Notes under the pieces: generated by a model
Database searches by the model: none
Told to the model about the DNA's origin: nothing
What the model saw: the letters and a program-made list of their open reading frames with translations, nothing else
Part shown: positions 33,775 through 42,233 of the stretch, piece by piece
Layout of the letters: each line of letters opens with the position of its first letter
Numbering within the stretch: position 1 is the first letter of the stretch
Position numbers and translations under genes: made by a program
Assembly (NCBI GenBank): GCA_020634115.1
Contig: JACKCH010000015.1
Span: 161,063-225,062, forward strand
Reading direction: 5' to 3'
Source of the DNA: Anaerolineaceae bacterium
Lineage (GTDB): Bacteria; Chloroflexota; Anaerolineae; Aggregatilineales; Phototrophicaceae
Length of the DNA: 64,000 bases

Positions 33775-36585
33775 ATGGCGATAGTCAAAGTAACGGTGAA
33801 TGGTCAGCAAGTGGAGCGCGAGGCTGACGACTCGCGCACGCTGGCGCAGTTTCTACGCTATGATCTGGGGCTGACCGGCACGAAAATCGGCTGTGAAGAG
33901 GCCGAATGTGGCATTTGTACAGTACTGGTAGACGGCGTGCCGGTTGATTCGTGTGTGTATCCATTGCTCAAAGCGCAGGGCAAACAGATTAAAACCGTGG
34001 AAGGGCTGGCGGATGGCGAGACGCTCCACCCGATTCAGTCAAATTTCATCGCGCATGGCGCGGTGCAGTGCGGCTATTGCACGCCGGGGCTGATGATGAC
34101 TTCCACCGCCTTACTGAATGAAAACCCCGACCCCAGCGAACAGGATATCAAAATCGCGCTGAAGGATACCTACTGCCGCTGTACCGGGTATACCAGCGTC
34201 ATCCGGGCGATTCAGTCCGCCGGGCGGGAACTACGCGGCGAAGCTCCGCTGCCGGTCAAAGACCCGGAAGTGGACGAACCGATGCACGCCATCAGCCGTT
34301 CCGTGCCGCCGCAGGAAGTCCGGGCGAAAGTCACCGGGGAAGCCATCTACACCGATGACATCACCTTCCCGGATATGCTCTACGCCCGCACGCTGCGCTC
34401 CCGTTATCCCCACGCGAAAATCCTGAGTATCCATACCGAAAAAGCGCAGGCGCTGCCGGGTGTCCGGGCTGTCTTGACTTATGCCGACGTGCCGGGCGAA
34501 AACCGGCATGGTCTGGTGCATCGGGATTGGCCGGTGCTGTGTGATACGGTGGTGCGCTATATGGGTGACGCGGTGGCGATTGTGGCCGCTGATAGTGAGG
34601 ACATCGCCGCTGCCGCCCTCGACCTGATCGAGGTGGCGTACGAGCCGCTGCCGGTGGTGGCCGACCCGGAATATGCCCACACCGCAGAAGCGCCAGTACT
34701 GCACCCGGAACATCCCACCGGCAACCTGCTTAAACACATTAAAGTACGGCATGGCGATATTGAGGCCGGGTTCGCCCAGGCGGATGCGATTGTCGAACGC
34801 ACGTACCGTACCCCCACCACCGAACACGCCTTCTTAGAGCCGGAATGCGCGATTGGCGTCCCGGCGGGGGTGGCCGGACATGGAAAATTGACGGTGTATG
34901 TCGGTTCACAAATCCCCTACCAGGATCGTAACCAACTGGCGCTGGCGCTGGATGTGCCGGAAGAGTCGGTGCGGATCACCGGCACGCTGATCGGCGGCGG
35001 GTTCGGTGGTAAAGAGGACATCGCCGGGCAGATTCATGTGGCGCTGCTGGCGAACGCCACCGGACGCCCGGTGAAGATGCTCTATACCCGGCAGGAGTCG
35101 CTGGTTTTCCACCCCAAGCGCCACGCGACGAAAATCCGCATCAAGACCGGCGCGACCCGTGATGGTAAGCTGGTCGCGGTGCAGGCCGAACTGTATGGCG
35201 ACGCCGGGGCATATGCCTCGCTTTCCGACAAGGTGTTGACGCGGGCGACGACCCACGCCACCGGCCCGTATGCCGTACCGAACGCCAAAATTGACTGTTT
35301 CGCCATGTATACCAACAATGTGCCGTCCGGCGCGTTCCGGGGCTTCGGCGTCACGCAGTCGGCTTTTGCAGTCGAGCAGAACATGGACATGCTGGCGGCG
35401 GAACTGGGCATTGATCCGGTGGAGTTCCGGCTGATTAATGCGCAGAAAGTCGGCGTGACGACGGCCACCGGGCAGCTGCTCCGCGAGTCGGTGGGGCTGA
35501 TCGAAACCATCGAGGACACCTGGCAGGATATGCAGGCGCACCACAACGGCGGCGGCTTCCGCTGGGCATGGCGCGAGGGAGATAAGGCCTATGCCTGGGG
35601 CATCGCCTGTTCCTACAAAAACACCGGTTTAGGCGGTGGTGCACCGGATAAATCCGAGGCGGAAATCGAGGCGTTCGAGGATGGGACGGTGGAAGTTCGT
35701 ACCGCTGCCGCCGATATGGGGCAAGGGCTGGCGCATGTCGTCGCCCAATGTGCCGCTGAGGAACTGAACCTCCCCTATGAAAAAGTGCGCGTGCTGCTGT
35801 GCGACACCGACCTGACGCCCAACGGCGGGCCGACCACCGCTTCGCGCCAGACGTTTGTCACCGGCAACGCGGCGCGGCTGGCAGCGGTGGCGCTGCGCGA
35901 TGCGCTCACCCAGTCGGCGGCGGAAATGATGGATGTGCCGCCGCAGAGTATCCGCTATGAGGAAGGGCTGCTGCGCTCGAACGGCAATTCGGTGGAAATG
36001 GGCAACCTCGTCCACTGGATGAAGTCGAACGGCCTGACCTCGCGGGTGCGCCATGAATACTATGCCCCCACGACACAGCCCCTCGGCACGGGCGGCGATA
36101 TGCACTTTGCGTTCAGCTACGCCACCCAAGCGGCGCTGGTGGAAGTGGATATGGAAACCGGCGAGGTGCATGTACTGAAAGTGATTTCCAGCACCGATAT
36201 TGGCCGGGCAATTAACCCGCTGATGCTACAAGGACAGATCGAGGGCGGGATTGTGATGGCGATGGGTCATTGCCTGAACGAAGCCTACATTCTGGAGGAA
36301 GGTGTTCCCTGGTCGCGGTTGCTGGCGCGTTACAAGATGCCGAGCATCAAGCACGCGCCGGAAATTGTGTCGCATCTGGTCGAACACCGGGCGGAAGCCG
36401 GGCCGTATGGCGCGAAGGGCGTGGGCGAAATCCCCTCGATCAACACCACCCCGGCCATTTGTAACGCGATCTTCAACGCCACCGGAGTCCGTGTTTACAC
36501 GACGCCGGTAGACCAGGACGCGCTGCTACTGGCGATTAAGAAAGGGCGGACAGAATTGCACACCGCCTGGCAGGACGTGCGGTAA
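33775..36585 (+). CDS. Molybdenum hydroxylase: fused 2Fe-2S and molybdopterin subunits (xanthine/aldehyde oxidoreductase family)
   Basis: A 936-residue single-chain enzyme. The first 2Fe-2S cluster uses C40, C45, C48 and C60 (CEEAECGIC and VDSC). The second uses C99, C102, C134 and C136 (CGYCTPG, CRCTGY). The molybdopterin domains follow, with TGEAIYTDDI, GGGFGGKEDIAGQ, GAFRGFGVTQSAF, and the C-terminal GAKGVGEIPSINTTPAICNAIFNATG, whose glutamate is the usual catalytic base. The FAD domain present in xanthine dehydrogenases is absent, so the layout resembles Desulfovibrio aldehyde oxidoreductase. Substrate unclear: purine, aldehyde or nicotinate-type. The preceding 343-base gap has no gene. 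Confidence 0.9.
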   Translation: MAIVKVTVNGQQVEREADDSRTLAQFLRYDLGLTGTKIGCEEAECGICTVLVDGVPVDSCVYPLLKAQGKQIKTVEGLADGETLHPIQSNFIAHGAVQCGYCTPGLMMTSTALLNENPDPSEQDIKIALKDTYCRCTGYTSVIRAIQSAGRELRGEAPLPVKDPEVDEPMHAISRSVPPQEVRAKVTGEAIYTDDITFPDMLYARTLRSRYPHAKILSIHTEKAQALPGVRAVLTYADVPGENRHGLVHRDWPVLCDTVVRYMGDAVAIVAADSEDIAAAALDLIEVAYEPLPVVADPEYAHTAEAPVLHPEHPTGNLLKHIKVRHGDIEAGFAQADAIVERTYRTPTTEHAFLEPECAIGVPAGVAGHGKLTVYVGSQIPYQDRNQLALALDVPEESVRITGTLIGGGFGGKEDIAGQIHVALLANATGRPVKMLYTRQESLVFHPKRHATKIRIKTGATRDGKLVAVQAELYGDAGAYASLSDKVLTRATTHATGPYAVPNAKIDCFAMYTNNVPSGAFRGFGVTQSAFAVEQNMDMLAAELGIDPVEFRLINAQKVGVTTATGQLLRESVGLIETIEDTWQDMQAHHNGGGFRWAWREGDKAYAWGIACSYKNTGLGGGAPDKSEAEIEAFEDGTVEVRTAAADMGQGLAHVVAQCAAEELNLPYEKVRVLLCDTDLTPNGGPTTASRQTFVTGNAARLAAVALRDALTQSAAEMMDVPPQSIRYEEGLLRSNGNSVEMGNLVHWMKSNGLTSRVRHEYYAPTTQPLGTGGDMHFAFSYATQAALVEVDMETGEVHVLKVISSTDIGRAINPLMLQGQIEGGIVMAMGHCLNEAYILEEGVPWSRLLARYKMPSIKHAPEIVSHLVEHRAEAGPYGAKGVGEIPSINTTPAICNAIFNATGVRVYTTPVDQDALLLAIKKGRTELHTAWQDVR

Positions 36586-36592
36586 CACCAAA

Positions 36593-36664
36593 AAAGGGGC
36601 ATGATGCCCCTGTAAACTGAATTATCGCCATATCACCGGGGGACTGTCCCCCGGTTTTTGTTTT
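36593..36664 (+). terminator. Two tandem hairpins after the molybdenum hydroxylase gene
   Basis: The first is AGGGGCAT/ATGCCCCT (36595-36611). The second, ACCGGGGGAC/GTCCCCCGGT (36635-36655), is followed by TTTTTGTTTT and is a strong intrinsic terminator. They separate the gene from the convergent hydrolase. Confidence 0.85.
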
Positions 36665-36674
36665 CCCTGAATGC

Positions 36675-37844
36675 CTATTGCTCGTTATTGCTGGCCTCAA
36701 TCGTGACTTCCGGGAAATCGTCGGATGCCCCATCGAGCAGGATCACCTCTTCACCTTTGAGATGCTTATCAAAAAAGGCCAGTGTGTAAGCCCGGACAAT
36801 CGCAACGATGCGTTCACCATTTGAAAACGCGACTTCCGGCGGCAGCGGCCACACGGGGTCATCAGCAAATGACATATGAGCGAATCCATCAACCGTGACC
36901 CGGTAATACGGCCCGGCGGTCCCGTATCCCGTGTCCGCCGAAGTAAAGGACATTAACGGCGCGGCGATCTGATCCTGCCCAAAACGCCCCGGCGGTAGCA
37001 GTGCCCCGTCCTCCGCCAGGATGGCCTGGATTCGGGCATCCCGCGCTCCGGCGATGACGGCAGCGCCACCGCCCATCGAGTGGCCGAATACCCCCACCTG
37101 CTCCAGGTTCAGCCGTCTGGTGAACGCGCCTTCGGGGTCATCGGCGTTGAGTGTTTCCAGTGAATCCAACACGAACACGATGTCCTCCGCCTGGGTGGTG
37201 AGAATTTGTTCGATCACGGCTATGCTGGTCAACCTGAAATTGAGTGTTGCGACAATGCGCTCATCAGGAAACACCGTTACACCGGATGTATACGGGTGAT
37301 TGATCCCGACGACAATATAACCGTGACTTGCCAATTCCTCGATTTGAGTGGTGTATTGTTCCGGGAAGGAATGGAGGCCCGGCGAGAAGATCAGTACCGG
37401 GTAAGTCGCCTGTCCATCGGAAACGGCGGCGTCCGGGAAAGCATGGGATACCCATCCCCCGATATGCTCAGAAAACCAGGGGACAATCGGGTCTTGAGCA
37501 ATGAAGGCCAGCCATGCCCCGATGGCGTCCTGACCCAACTCCCCGGCGAAATCCGCCATGTATGCCCCTGGTTCGGCTCCGGCTTCCGGTTCTGCCGGAT
37601 ACCAGATACGAATTATCAGTTCACGAAGGTCATCTGCCGCGTCCGTGAAGGCTTCCTCGCGGGATTCATCTACCCAGTGGCGCGAGGTTCGACCAACCGT
37701 GTACGGGCCGGTAGGGGCGGGGAAAAAGGAACTATCGGATTGAAGGAGTGGTTGCTGTGCGGAGAGTGTGCCGGATGGCAGGCCACAGATCAGCGTGGTG
37801 AACAAAAAAATCGGAATCAAAAAAATTCGATTGAATCGTTGCAT
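36675..37844 (-). CDS. Secreted PAF-acetylhydrolase-like alpha/beta hydrolase
   Basis: A 389-residue exported hydrolase: MQRFNRIFLIPIFLFTTLICGLPSGTLSA is a signal peptide. The fold follows the platelet-activating-factor acetylhydrolase isoform-II pattern. It starts PTGPYTVGRTSRHWVDESREEAF and contains LIIRIWYPAEPEAG, YPVLIFSPGLHSFPEQYTTQIEELASHGYIVVGINHPYTSG, the nucleophile elbow VGVFGHSMGGGAAV, and VDGFAHMSF with the likely histidine. The ATG at 37844 follows GGAGGAAAT. It lies between two copies of the 3' end of the molybdenum hydroxylase gene. Substrate unknown; an ester or lactone. Confidence 0.85.
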   Translation of the reverse strand: MQRFNRIFLIPIFLFTTLICGLPSGTLSAQQPLLQSDSSFFPAPTGPYTVGRTSRHWVDESREEAFTDAADDLRELIIRIWYPAEPEAGAEPGAYMADFAGELGQDAIGAWLAFIAQDPIVPWFSEHIGGWVSHAFPDAAVSDGQATYPVLIFSPGLHSFPEQYTTQIEELASHGYIVVGINHPYTSGVTVFPDERIVATLNFRLTSIAVIEQILTTQAEDIVFVLDSLETLNADDPEGAFTRRLNLEQVGVFGHSMGGGAAVIAGARDARIQAILAEDGALLPPGRFGQDQIAAPLMSFTSADTGYGTAGPYYRVTVDGFAHMSFADDPVWPLPPEVAFSNGERIVAIVRAYTLAFFDKHLKGEEVILLDGASDDFPEVTIEASNNEQ

Positions 37845-37979
37845 AAGTATTTCCTCCGAAATTGCGACTAACATTTTTATTATATAATAATTAATTAAAG
37901 ATCGCAAATTCTGTTTGGATTATCGGTTGATAGTGGTAGAAAAAAGTTCCATCGGCAGCGGGACTTTGCTACAAACGGC

Positions 37980-38018
37980 CAGACCGAACTGCACACCGCC
38001 TGGCAGGACGTGCGGTAG
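37980..38018 (+). pseudogene. Detached 3' end of a molybdenum hydroxylase gene (12 codons)
   Basis: Reads QTELHTAWQDVR then TAG, matching the C-terminus of the intact gene (RTELHTAWQDVR) with 28 identical bases (37990-38017 versus 36557-36584). Upstream of these, the Thr and Leu codons differ synonymously (ACA/ACC, TTG/CTG), so it is a diverged copy. A strong terminator follows it directly, as though it once ended a full gene. Confidence 0.78.
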
Positions 38019-38044
38019 GGGTTAAGCTGGATTTTCAAACCGTA

Positions 38045-38073
38045 GAGGAGGGTGAAGAACCCTCCTCTTTTTT
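38045..38073 (+). terminator. Terminator behind the detached gene end
   Basis: Stem GAGGAGGGT/ACCCTCCTC with a 5-base loop and TTTTTT. No intact plus-strand gene lies upstream, so it looks like the original terminator of the molybdenum hydroxylase locus. Confidence 0.85.
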
Positions 38074-38108
38074 ACCAGATCACGCTTCCAAGACTAAAGA
38101 CACAGCGC

Positions 38109-38543
38109 CTAGAGCCGCTCCATCACGCGGCGGAAACGACGGGCCAGTTCCTTGAGCATCGCAATCGCCATGTCAGAATCTTCACGCAGCGCCGACATGA
38201 AATCCAGCTGAGTCAGCACCAGACACACAGTAGGCGAAGTCGCAATCACCGACGCCGTGCGCGGGGCTTCATCCAGCAGGGAAAGCTCCCCGAAGAAATC
38301 CGTAGCCTTCAACTCATTCACCACCGTTTTCTCGCTGCCATGATGTTCACGTACCGCGTCCGCCGTGCCTTCCGCGATGATAAACAGGCCGATTCCTACG
38401 GTACCCTGGGTGACGATGGCATTGCCGGGGTCATAGCTCCGTTCAGTAAAACGCCTCGCCAGGTTCTTCAACTGGCGATTATTCAAGCTCTGGAACATTG
38501 GAACCGTCTGCAAAAAACGAACGACTTTTTCCTGGTCAGCCAT
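38109..38543 (-). CDS. Cyclic nucleotide-binding domain protein
   Basis: A 144-residue protein that is one cNMP-binding domain and nothing more. PMFQSLNNRQLKNLARRFTERSYDPGNAIVTQGTVGIGLFIIAEGTADAV and FFGELSLLDEAPRTASVIATSPTVCLVL form the beta-roll, with a phosphate-binding cassette (GELSLLDEAPRTASV). There is no DNA-binding helix-turn-helix, so it is not a CRP-type regulator but a free sensor subunit. GGGAG precedes the ATG. Confidence 0.87.
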   Translation of the reverse strand: MADQEKVVRFLQTVPMFQSLNNRQLKNLARRFTERSYDPGNAIVTQGTVGIGLFIIAEGTADAVREHHGSEKTVVNELKATDFFGELSLLDEAPRTASVIATSPTVCLVLTQLDFMSALREDSDMAIAMLKELARRFRRVMERL

Positions 38544-38843
38544 GTAAACACTCCCTTCAAAGAATGCAAGTATGGAACTCTATACCGGATCATCGGCGAT
38601 TAATTCTATGATGACACTATAGTAGCCTATCATAGCTGATCTGTGCAATTTCTGGTATGGGCGGGGGGATTTCTCAAATGCACCTCAAACCAAATCTATC
38701 CGCAAGTCCTATTTGCGCCCTGCGACATGAAATCTATAATGGATAATAAGTTATCCGTTATGGTAGTCAGCGATTCACAAGGCAAGTGGCAACACCATTG
38801 GTGGGATTGGCTCTCCAACGGGCGGTTCATCGGAGGAAAATAC

Positions 38844-39638
38844 ATGCAACGGTTATCCAGAAACACACTCCTAATTCTTGTGCTGGCGCTGGCCGCCGGG
38901 ATCGGGGTCTTTAGTGCATTCGCGCAGGACAGTAGTTCAGTTACCTATGTGGTTGAAACTGGCGATGTCCTGGATTCCATCGCCGCCGGATTTGATGTGC
39001 AGACCAACTGCTTGGCGGAGATCAACGACCTGAGTCGGCCTGACCGCATCAAACCGGGGCAGGTGCTGCTTATCAGCTACGACTGCCCACCCTATGATGG
39101 CCCGAACTTTGTCACCAACCCGCGTGACACCGGCATCAGCAGCGACCTCGGTCAGGGGGGTGGCGGTGCGGAAACCCCGGAACTGGGACTGAATGACCAG
39201 GTGTATACTGTCGTGCGTGGCGACACACTCGATTCCATCGCGCAACAGTTTGACGTGTCATTGCAATCGCTCCAGCAGACCAACGGGTTCAGTATCTACA
39301 ATTCGAAAATTTATGTCGGGCAATCCCTGGTTATCCCCGGCGAAGCGCCGCCCTACGGTACGTATCCGGGCGTGGCGAATCCGCTGAATCCGCTGGATAC
39401 CAGCGGCCAGGGTGGCGGCGGCCCGGAAGTCCAGCCGGGTGACAGCCTGTATGTGGTGCAGCCGCGCGATGTGCTGGATTTGATCGGGGCGAAGTTTGAT
39501 GTTCAGGTCGCGTGCCTGACCGAAGCCAACAGCATTGGCCGACTGCATATCATCTATCCCGGCCAGACGCTGGTCATCCCGTCAAGCTGCCCGCTTTACG
39601 ATGGTGAGGCATTTGTGGAAAATCCCCGCAGCGGGTAG
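38844..39638 (+). CDS. Exported protein with three LysM-like domains
   Basis: A 264-residue secreted protein. The signal peptide is MQRLSRNTLLILVLALAAGIGVFSAFA. Three LysM-like modules follow, at about residues 34-78 (YVVETGDVLDSIAAGFDVQTNCLAEIND), 120-164 (YTVVRGDTLDSIAQQFDVSLQSLQQTNG) and 206-252 (YVVQPRDVLDLIGAKFDVQVACLTEANS). They are separated by glycine-rich linkers. LysM modules bind peptidoglycan or chitin-type glycans. The ATG at 38844 has GGAGG upstream. No enzymatic domain. Confidence 0.88.
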   Translation: MQRLSRNTLLILVLALAAGIGVFSAFAQDSSSVTYVVETGDVLDSIAAGFDVQTNCLAEINDLSRPDRIKPGQVLLISYDCPPYDGPNFVTNPRDTGISSDLGQGGGGAETPELGLNDQVYTVVRGDTLDSIAQQFDVSLQSLQQTNGFSIYNSKIYVGQSLVIPGEAPPYGTYPGVANPLNPLDTSGQGGGGPEVQPGDSLYVVQPRDVLDLIGAKFDVQVACLTEANSIGRLHIIYPGQTLVIPSSCPLYDGEAFVENPRSG

Positions 39639-39712
39639 ATTTGCGATAGATTGATTGTCGTTTTCAGTGGTCAGCCATTGATGTATTATGACGTACATCT
39701 GAAAAGCAGCAC

Positions 39713-39746
39713 AAAAAAAGGACACACCCTTACGGTGCGTCCTTTT
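39713..39746. terminator. Bidirectional terminator
   Basis: AAAAGGAC pairs with GTCCTTTT around the loop; an A7 tract on one side and T4 on the other suit termination of both the LysM gene (plus) and the ferredoxin gene (minus). Confidence 0.78.
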
Positions 39747-39767
39747 CGATTCCAGTTGAAACAGAGT

Positions 39768-40115
39768 TTAGAGGGCGTCGTAGCCGGGGCCGTCACCGAA
39801 GAAGCCGTAGTTGTGCTGGATGTCTTCGGTCAGATCGACCACGTCGCCAGCGCTATGCTTCACACGGGCTTTGGTATCGAACGGGATGCGTTCCTGATCC
39901 TGTGCCATTTCGTACTCGGAGGGAACTTCTTCTTCAATGAAGATGGCTTCAAACGGGCATTCCGGGATGCACGCGCCACAGTCAATGCAGGTATCCGGGT
40001 CAATGAAGTACCAGGGCCATTCGTTTTCCGGCTGGCCGGGGACGATACATTCAACCGGGCAGACTTCCATACACGCACCGTCGCGCAGGCACAGGCTGGT
40101 AATAATATGGGTCAT
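39768..40115 (-). CDS. Seven-iron/2[4Fe-4S]-type ferredoxin
   Basis: A 115-residue electron carrier. The first cluster ligands are in CLRDGACMEVCPVECI and the second in CIDCGACIPECPFEAI. The 5-residue interval LRDGA after the first cysteine suggests the 3Fe-4S or 4Fe-4S variant of the Clostridium/Thermus group. The C-terminal 60 residues are acidic. ATG 40115 follows a GAGGAG. It is monocistronic, with a terminator behind it. Confidence 0.9.
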   Translation of the reverse strand: MTHIITSLCLRDGACMEVCPVECIVPGQPENEWPWYFIDPDTCIDCGACIPECPFEAIFIEEEVPSEYEMAQDQERIPFDTKARVKHSAGDVVDLTEDIQHNYGFFGDGPGYDAL

Positions 40116-40381
40116 GAGATTCAGTCTCCTCAAATCCACTCGTGGTCATAAATTTCCGGCAGCAGTGCCGATAAGACCGATACAATCTTATCGGACTTTA
40201 CCTAATTCTGACGGGAATGTCTGGAACTTTTGTTGGATTCGGAAAATTAATTTTCCGACAGGTTTCCAGGTCATTATCAACCGTGAAGCATCGGTTTAAC
40301 TGCGGTTAAATTCTGTGTTCAAGTGGTGTGAGTTGTGGGGCGTGGTTCCCGGCGGGCGTGTGCGGGCAATATCAGGCGAAA

Positions 40382-40597
40382 CTAACGGGAACGCTTCGGG
40401 CCGTCGAGCGCCGAGCCGAACAGGAATCCCAGTGCTACTCCCATCCCAGGGCCTAAGACAAACCCTAGCGCCGGGTCAAGTTGCAGCAGCGGCGTGATAA
40501 TCAGCGCCAGGACTGCGCCGATGAGAAAACCGAACAGCACCCCCTGAGTTGCGTAATTCAGCCGTTTCTGTGTTTTCTTCTGTGTCATGTTGGTCAT
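40382..40597 (-). CDS. Small two-span membrane protein
   Basis: A 71-residue protein with a basic N-terminus (MTNMTQKKTQKRLNYATQG) and two hydrophobic segments (VLFGFLIGAVLALIITPLL and LGFVLGPGMGVALGFLFGSAL) rich in Gly, reminiscent of glycine-zipper hairpins. AGGTGG lies upstream of ATG 40597; GTG 40606 and ATG 40588 are alternatives. No family recognised. The 356-base gap upstream (to 40953) holds CAGT/ATCAG-type repeat remains at 40784-40812 and no gene. Confidence 0.58.
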   Translation of the reverse strand: MTNMTQKKTQKRLNYATQGVLFGFLIGAVLALIITPLLQLDPALGFVLGPGMGVALGFLFGSALDGPKRSR

Positions 40598-40953
40598 CTT
40601 TACCACCTATCCAAACGAGTATGACACCCGACAAACTCAGCCGGATGTTATCTTAATAATACGGATTTTCGGCGCGGCGAGTCCCCCAGAAACCAGGGGT
40701 TTATCCCCTATCCCCCTCATTGAGCCTTTAGTTGACAGCGCATCATAGCTACGCTACCCTAACGGTGAATCGGGAGTTATCAGCAGTCAGTCATCAGTTG
40801 TCAGAGAAAAGCATGATAGACTGTCCGGTGGCAGGTAGGGACACGCAGTGGGGTGTCTCACATTGGGTCACATTGCGGGTGCCCACTGAGAACAATCATT
40901 CAGTGCTGACACCGGGTTTCACCCAGCATGTTAGATGGATGTAAACAACAACT

Positions 40954-42228
40954 ATGCAAATTAAACGGGACTATAACCAGCCATTCTTCAGCACCCGGCG
41001 GCGGCGGCGCGGTGTTGGCGGGCGCTTCCTCTTTATCTACGGATTGGTCATCGGGGCGTTTCTGGTGTTTGTCTGGGCACAATTTGACCGCCTGCAACTG
41101 ATGGCGTTGGATGTGGTCGGGCTGGCGCCGACGGCCACCCCGTTCGCCAGCACCTGGGCGAACCAGGGATATGACCAGTATTTACAGGGCGATGTCGTCG
41201 CGGCGCTGGCTTCCTTCCAGCGGGCGGCGCAGCAGCAGCCGGATAACGTCAACTATCTGTACGAATATGGCCGAATTCTGATCGAACTGGACGATGATAA
41301 CGGGTATGCAGCGCAGGCGGAAACGATAGGGGATCACATGATCGAAGTCACCCCTAATGACCCGCGTGGTTATGTCATTAAAGCCCGGGCGATGGTGTGG
41401 CAGGATGATTCCGCCAACGCGATTCCTTGGGCGCTGCGCGGCCTGGAAATTGACCCGAACTTTGCGCCTATTCATTCGGTGTTGGCGCGGGCGTATACCG
41501 ATATTGGGCGTTACCAGCAGGGGCTGACCTTCGGGGAACAGGCGGTACAACTCGACCCCAACGACCCAGATACGCACCGCAGTTACGCGATTGCCCTCAT
41601 CTGGGTGGGCGAACGCGAGGCGGCTATCGAACAGCTTGAGGACGCGGTAAACCTCAACCCGAACCTGACGGCGACCTATTTTGAGCTGGCGCAGCAGTAT
41701 ATCAACCAGAATTTAGAGGAATACGGCGTCGCTACCTATGAAAAGATTCTCTCGCTGGAACCGTTCAACGCCAAGGCGCTGCTGCGGCTGTGCGAGGTGT
41801 ACTTCCGCGTTGGGCAGGATCAGCAGGCGCAGGGGTACTGTGATGATGCCCTGGAACTCAACCCGCAGTACAAGCAGGCCTATCGCCAGTTGGGGATGGT
41901 GGAATTCCGCCGCCGGAACTACGAGGGCGCGATTGAGGATTTCCAGCAGTGCGTTGCCCTGGGTTCAACCGAAATCCAGTGTTATTACCTGCGCGGGCTG
42001 GCGCATTACTACCTGGGTGAGTGTGACGATGCCTGGAACCTGTTGCAGGATTCGCTTGTCCGCGTGGAGGGCGAAGGCGCTCCGCCCGGCGACCCTGTCC
42101 TTACCAGTATTCAATCCGGGTTGGAGTTGGTGACACAAAACTGCGCTGATTACCGGGGGGTGGCGCTGCCAACATCGCCACCACCTACCGAGCCGCCACC
42201 CACGCCGATTGGCGGTTTGGGAGGGTAG
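40954..42228 (+). CDS. TPR protein with N-terminal membrane anchor, copy 1
   Basis: A 424-residue protein. The N-terminus is basic (STRRRRRGVGG) followed by one transmembrane helix (FLFIYGLVIGAFLVFVWA), so the rest faces outward. Eight or so TPR repeats fill residues 70-360 (QGYDQYLQGDVVAALASFQRAAQQQPDN, SVLARAYTDIGRYQQGLTFGEQAVQLDPND). The end is Pro-rich (PTSPPPTEPPPTPIGG). The next gene, five bases downstream, is a paralogue of the same layout. Probably a scaffold for extracytoplasmic complexes; no partner visible. Confidence 0.85.
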   Translation: MQIKRDYNQPFFSTRRRRRGVGGRFLFIYGLVIGAFLVFVWAQFDRLQLMALDVVGLAPTATPFASTWANQGYDQYLQGDVVAALASFQRAAQQQPDNVNYLYEYGRILIELDDDNGYAAQAETIGDHMIEVTPNDPRGYVIKARAMVWQDDSANAIPWALRGLEIDPNFAPIHSVLARAYTDIGRYQQGLTFGEQAVQLDPNDPDTHRSYAIALIWVGEREAAIEQLEDAVNLNPNLTATYFELAQQYINQNLEEYGVATYEKILSLEPFNAKALLRLCEVYFRVGQDQQAQGYCDDALELNPQYKQAYRQLGMVEFRRRNYEGAIEDFQQCVALGSTEIQCYYLRGLAHYYLGECDDAWNLLQDSLVRVEGEGAPPGDPVLTSIQSGLELVTQNCADYRGVALPTSPPPTEPPPTPIGGLGG

Positions 42229-42233
42229 TCAAG

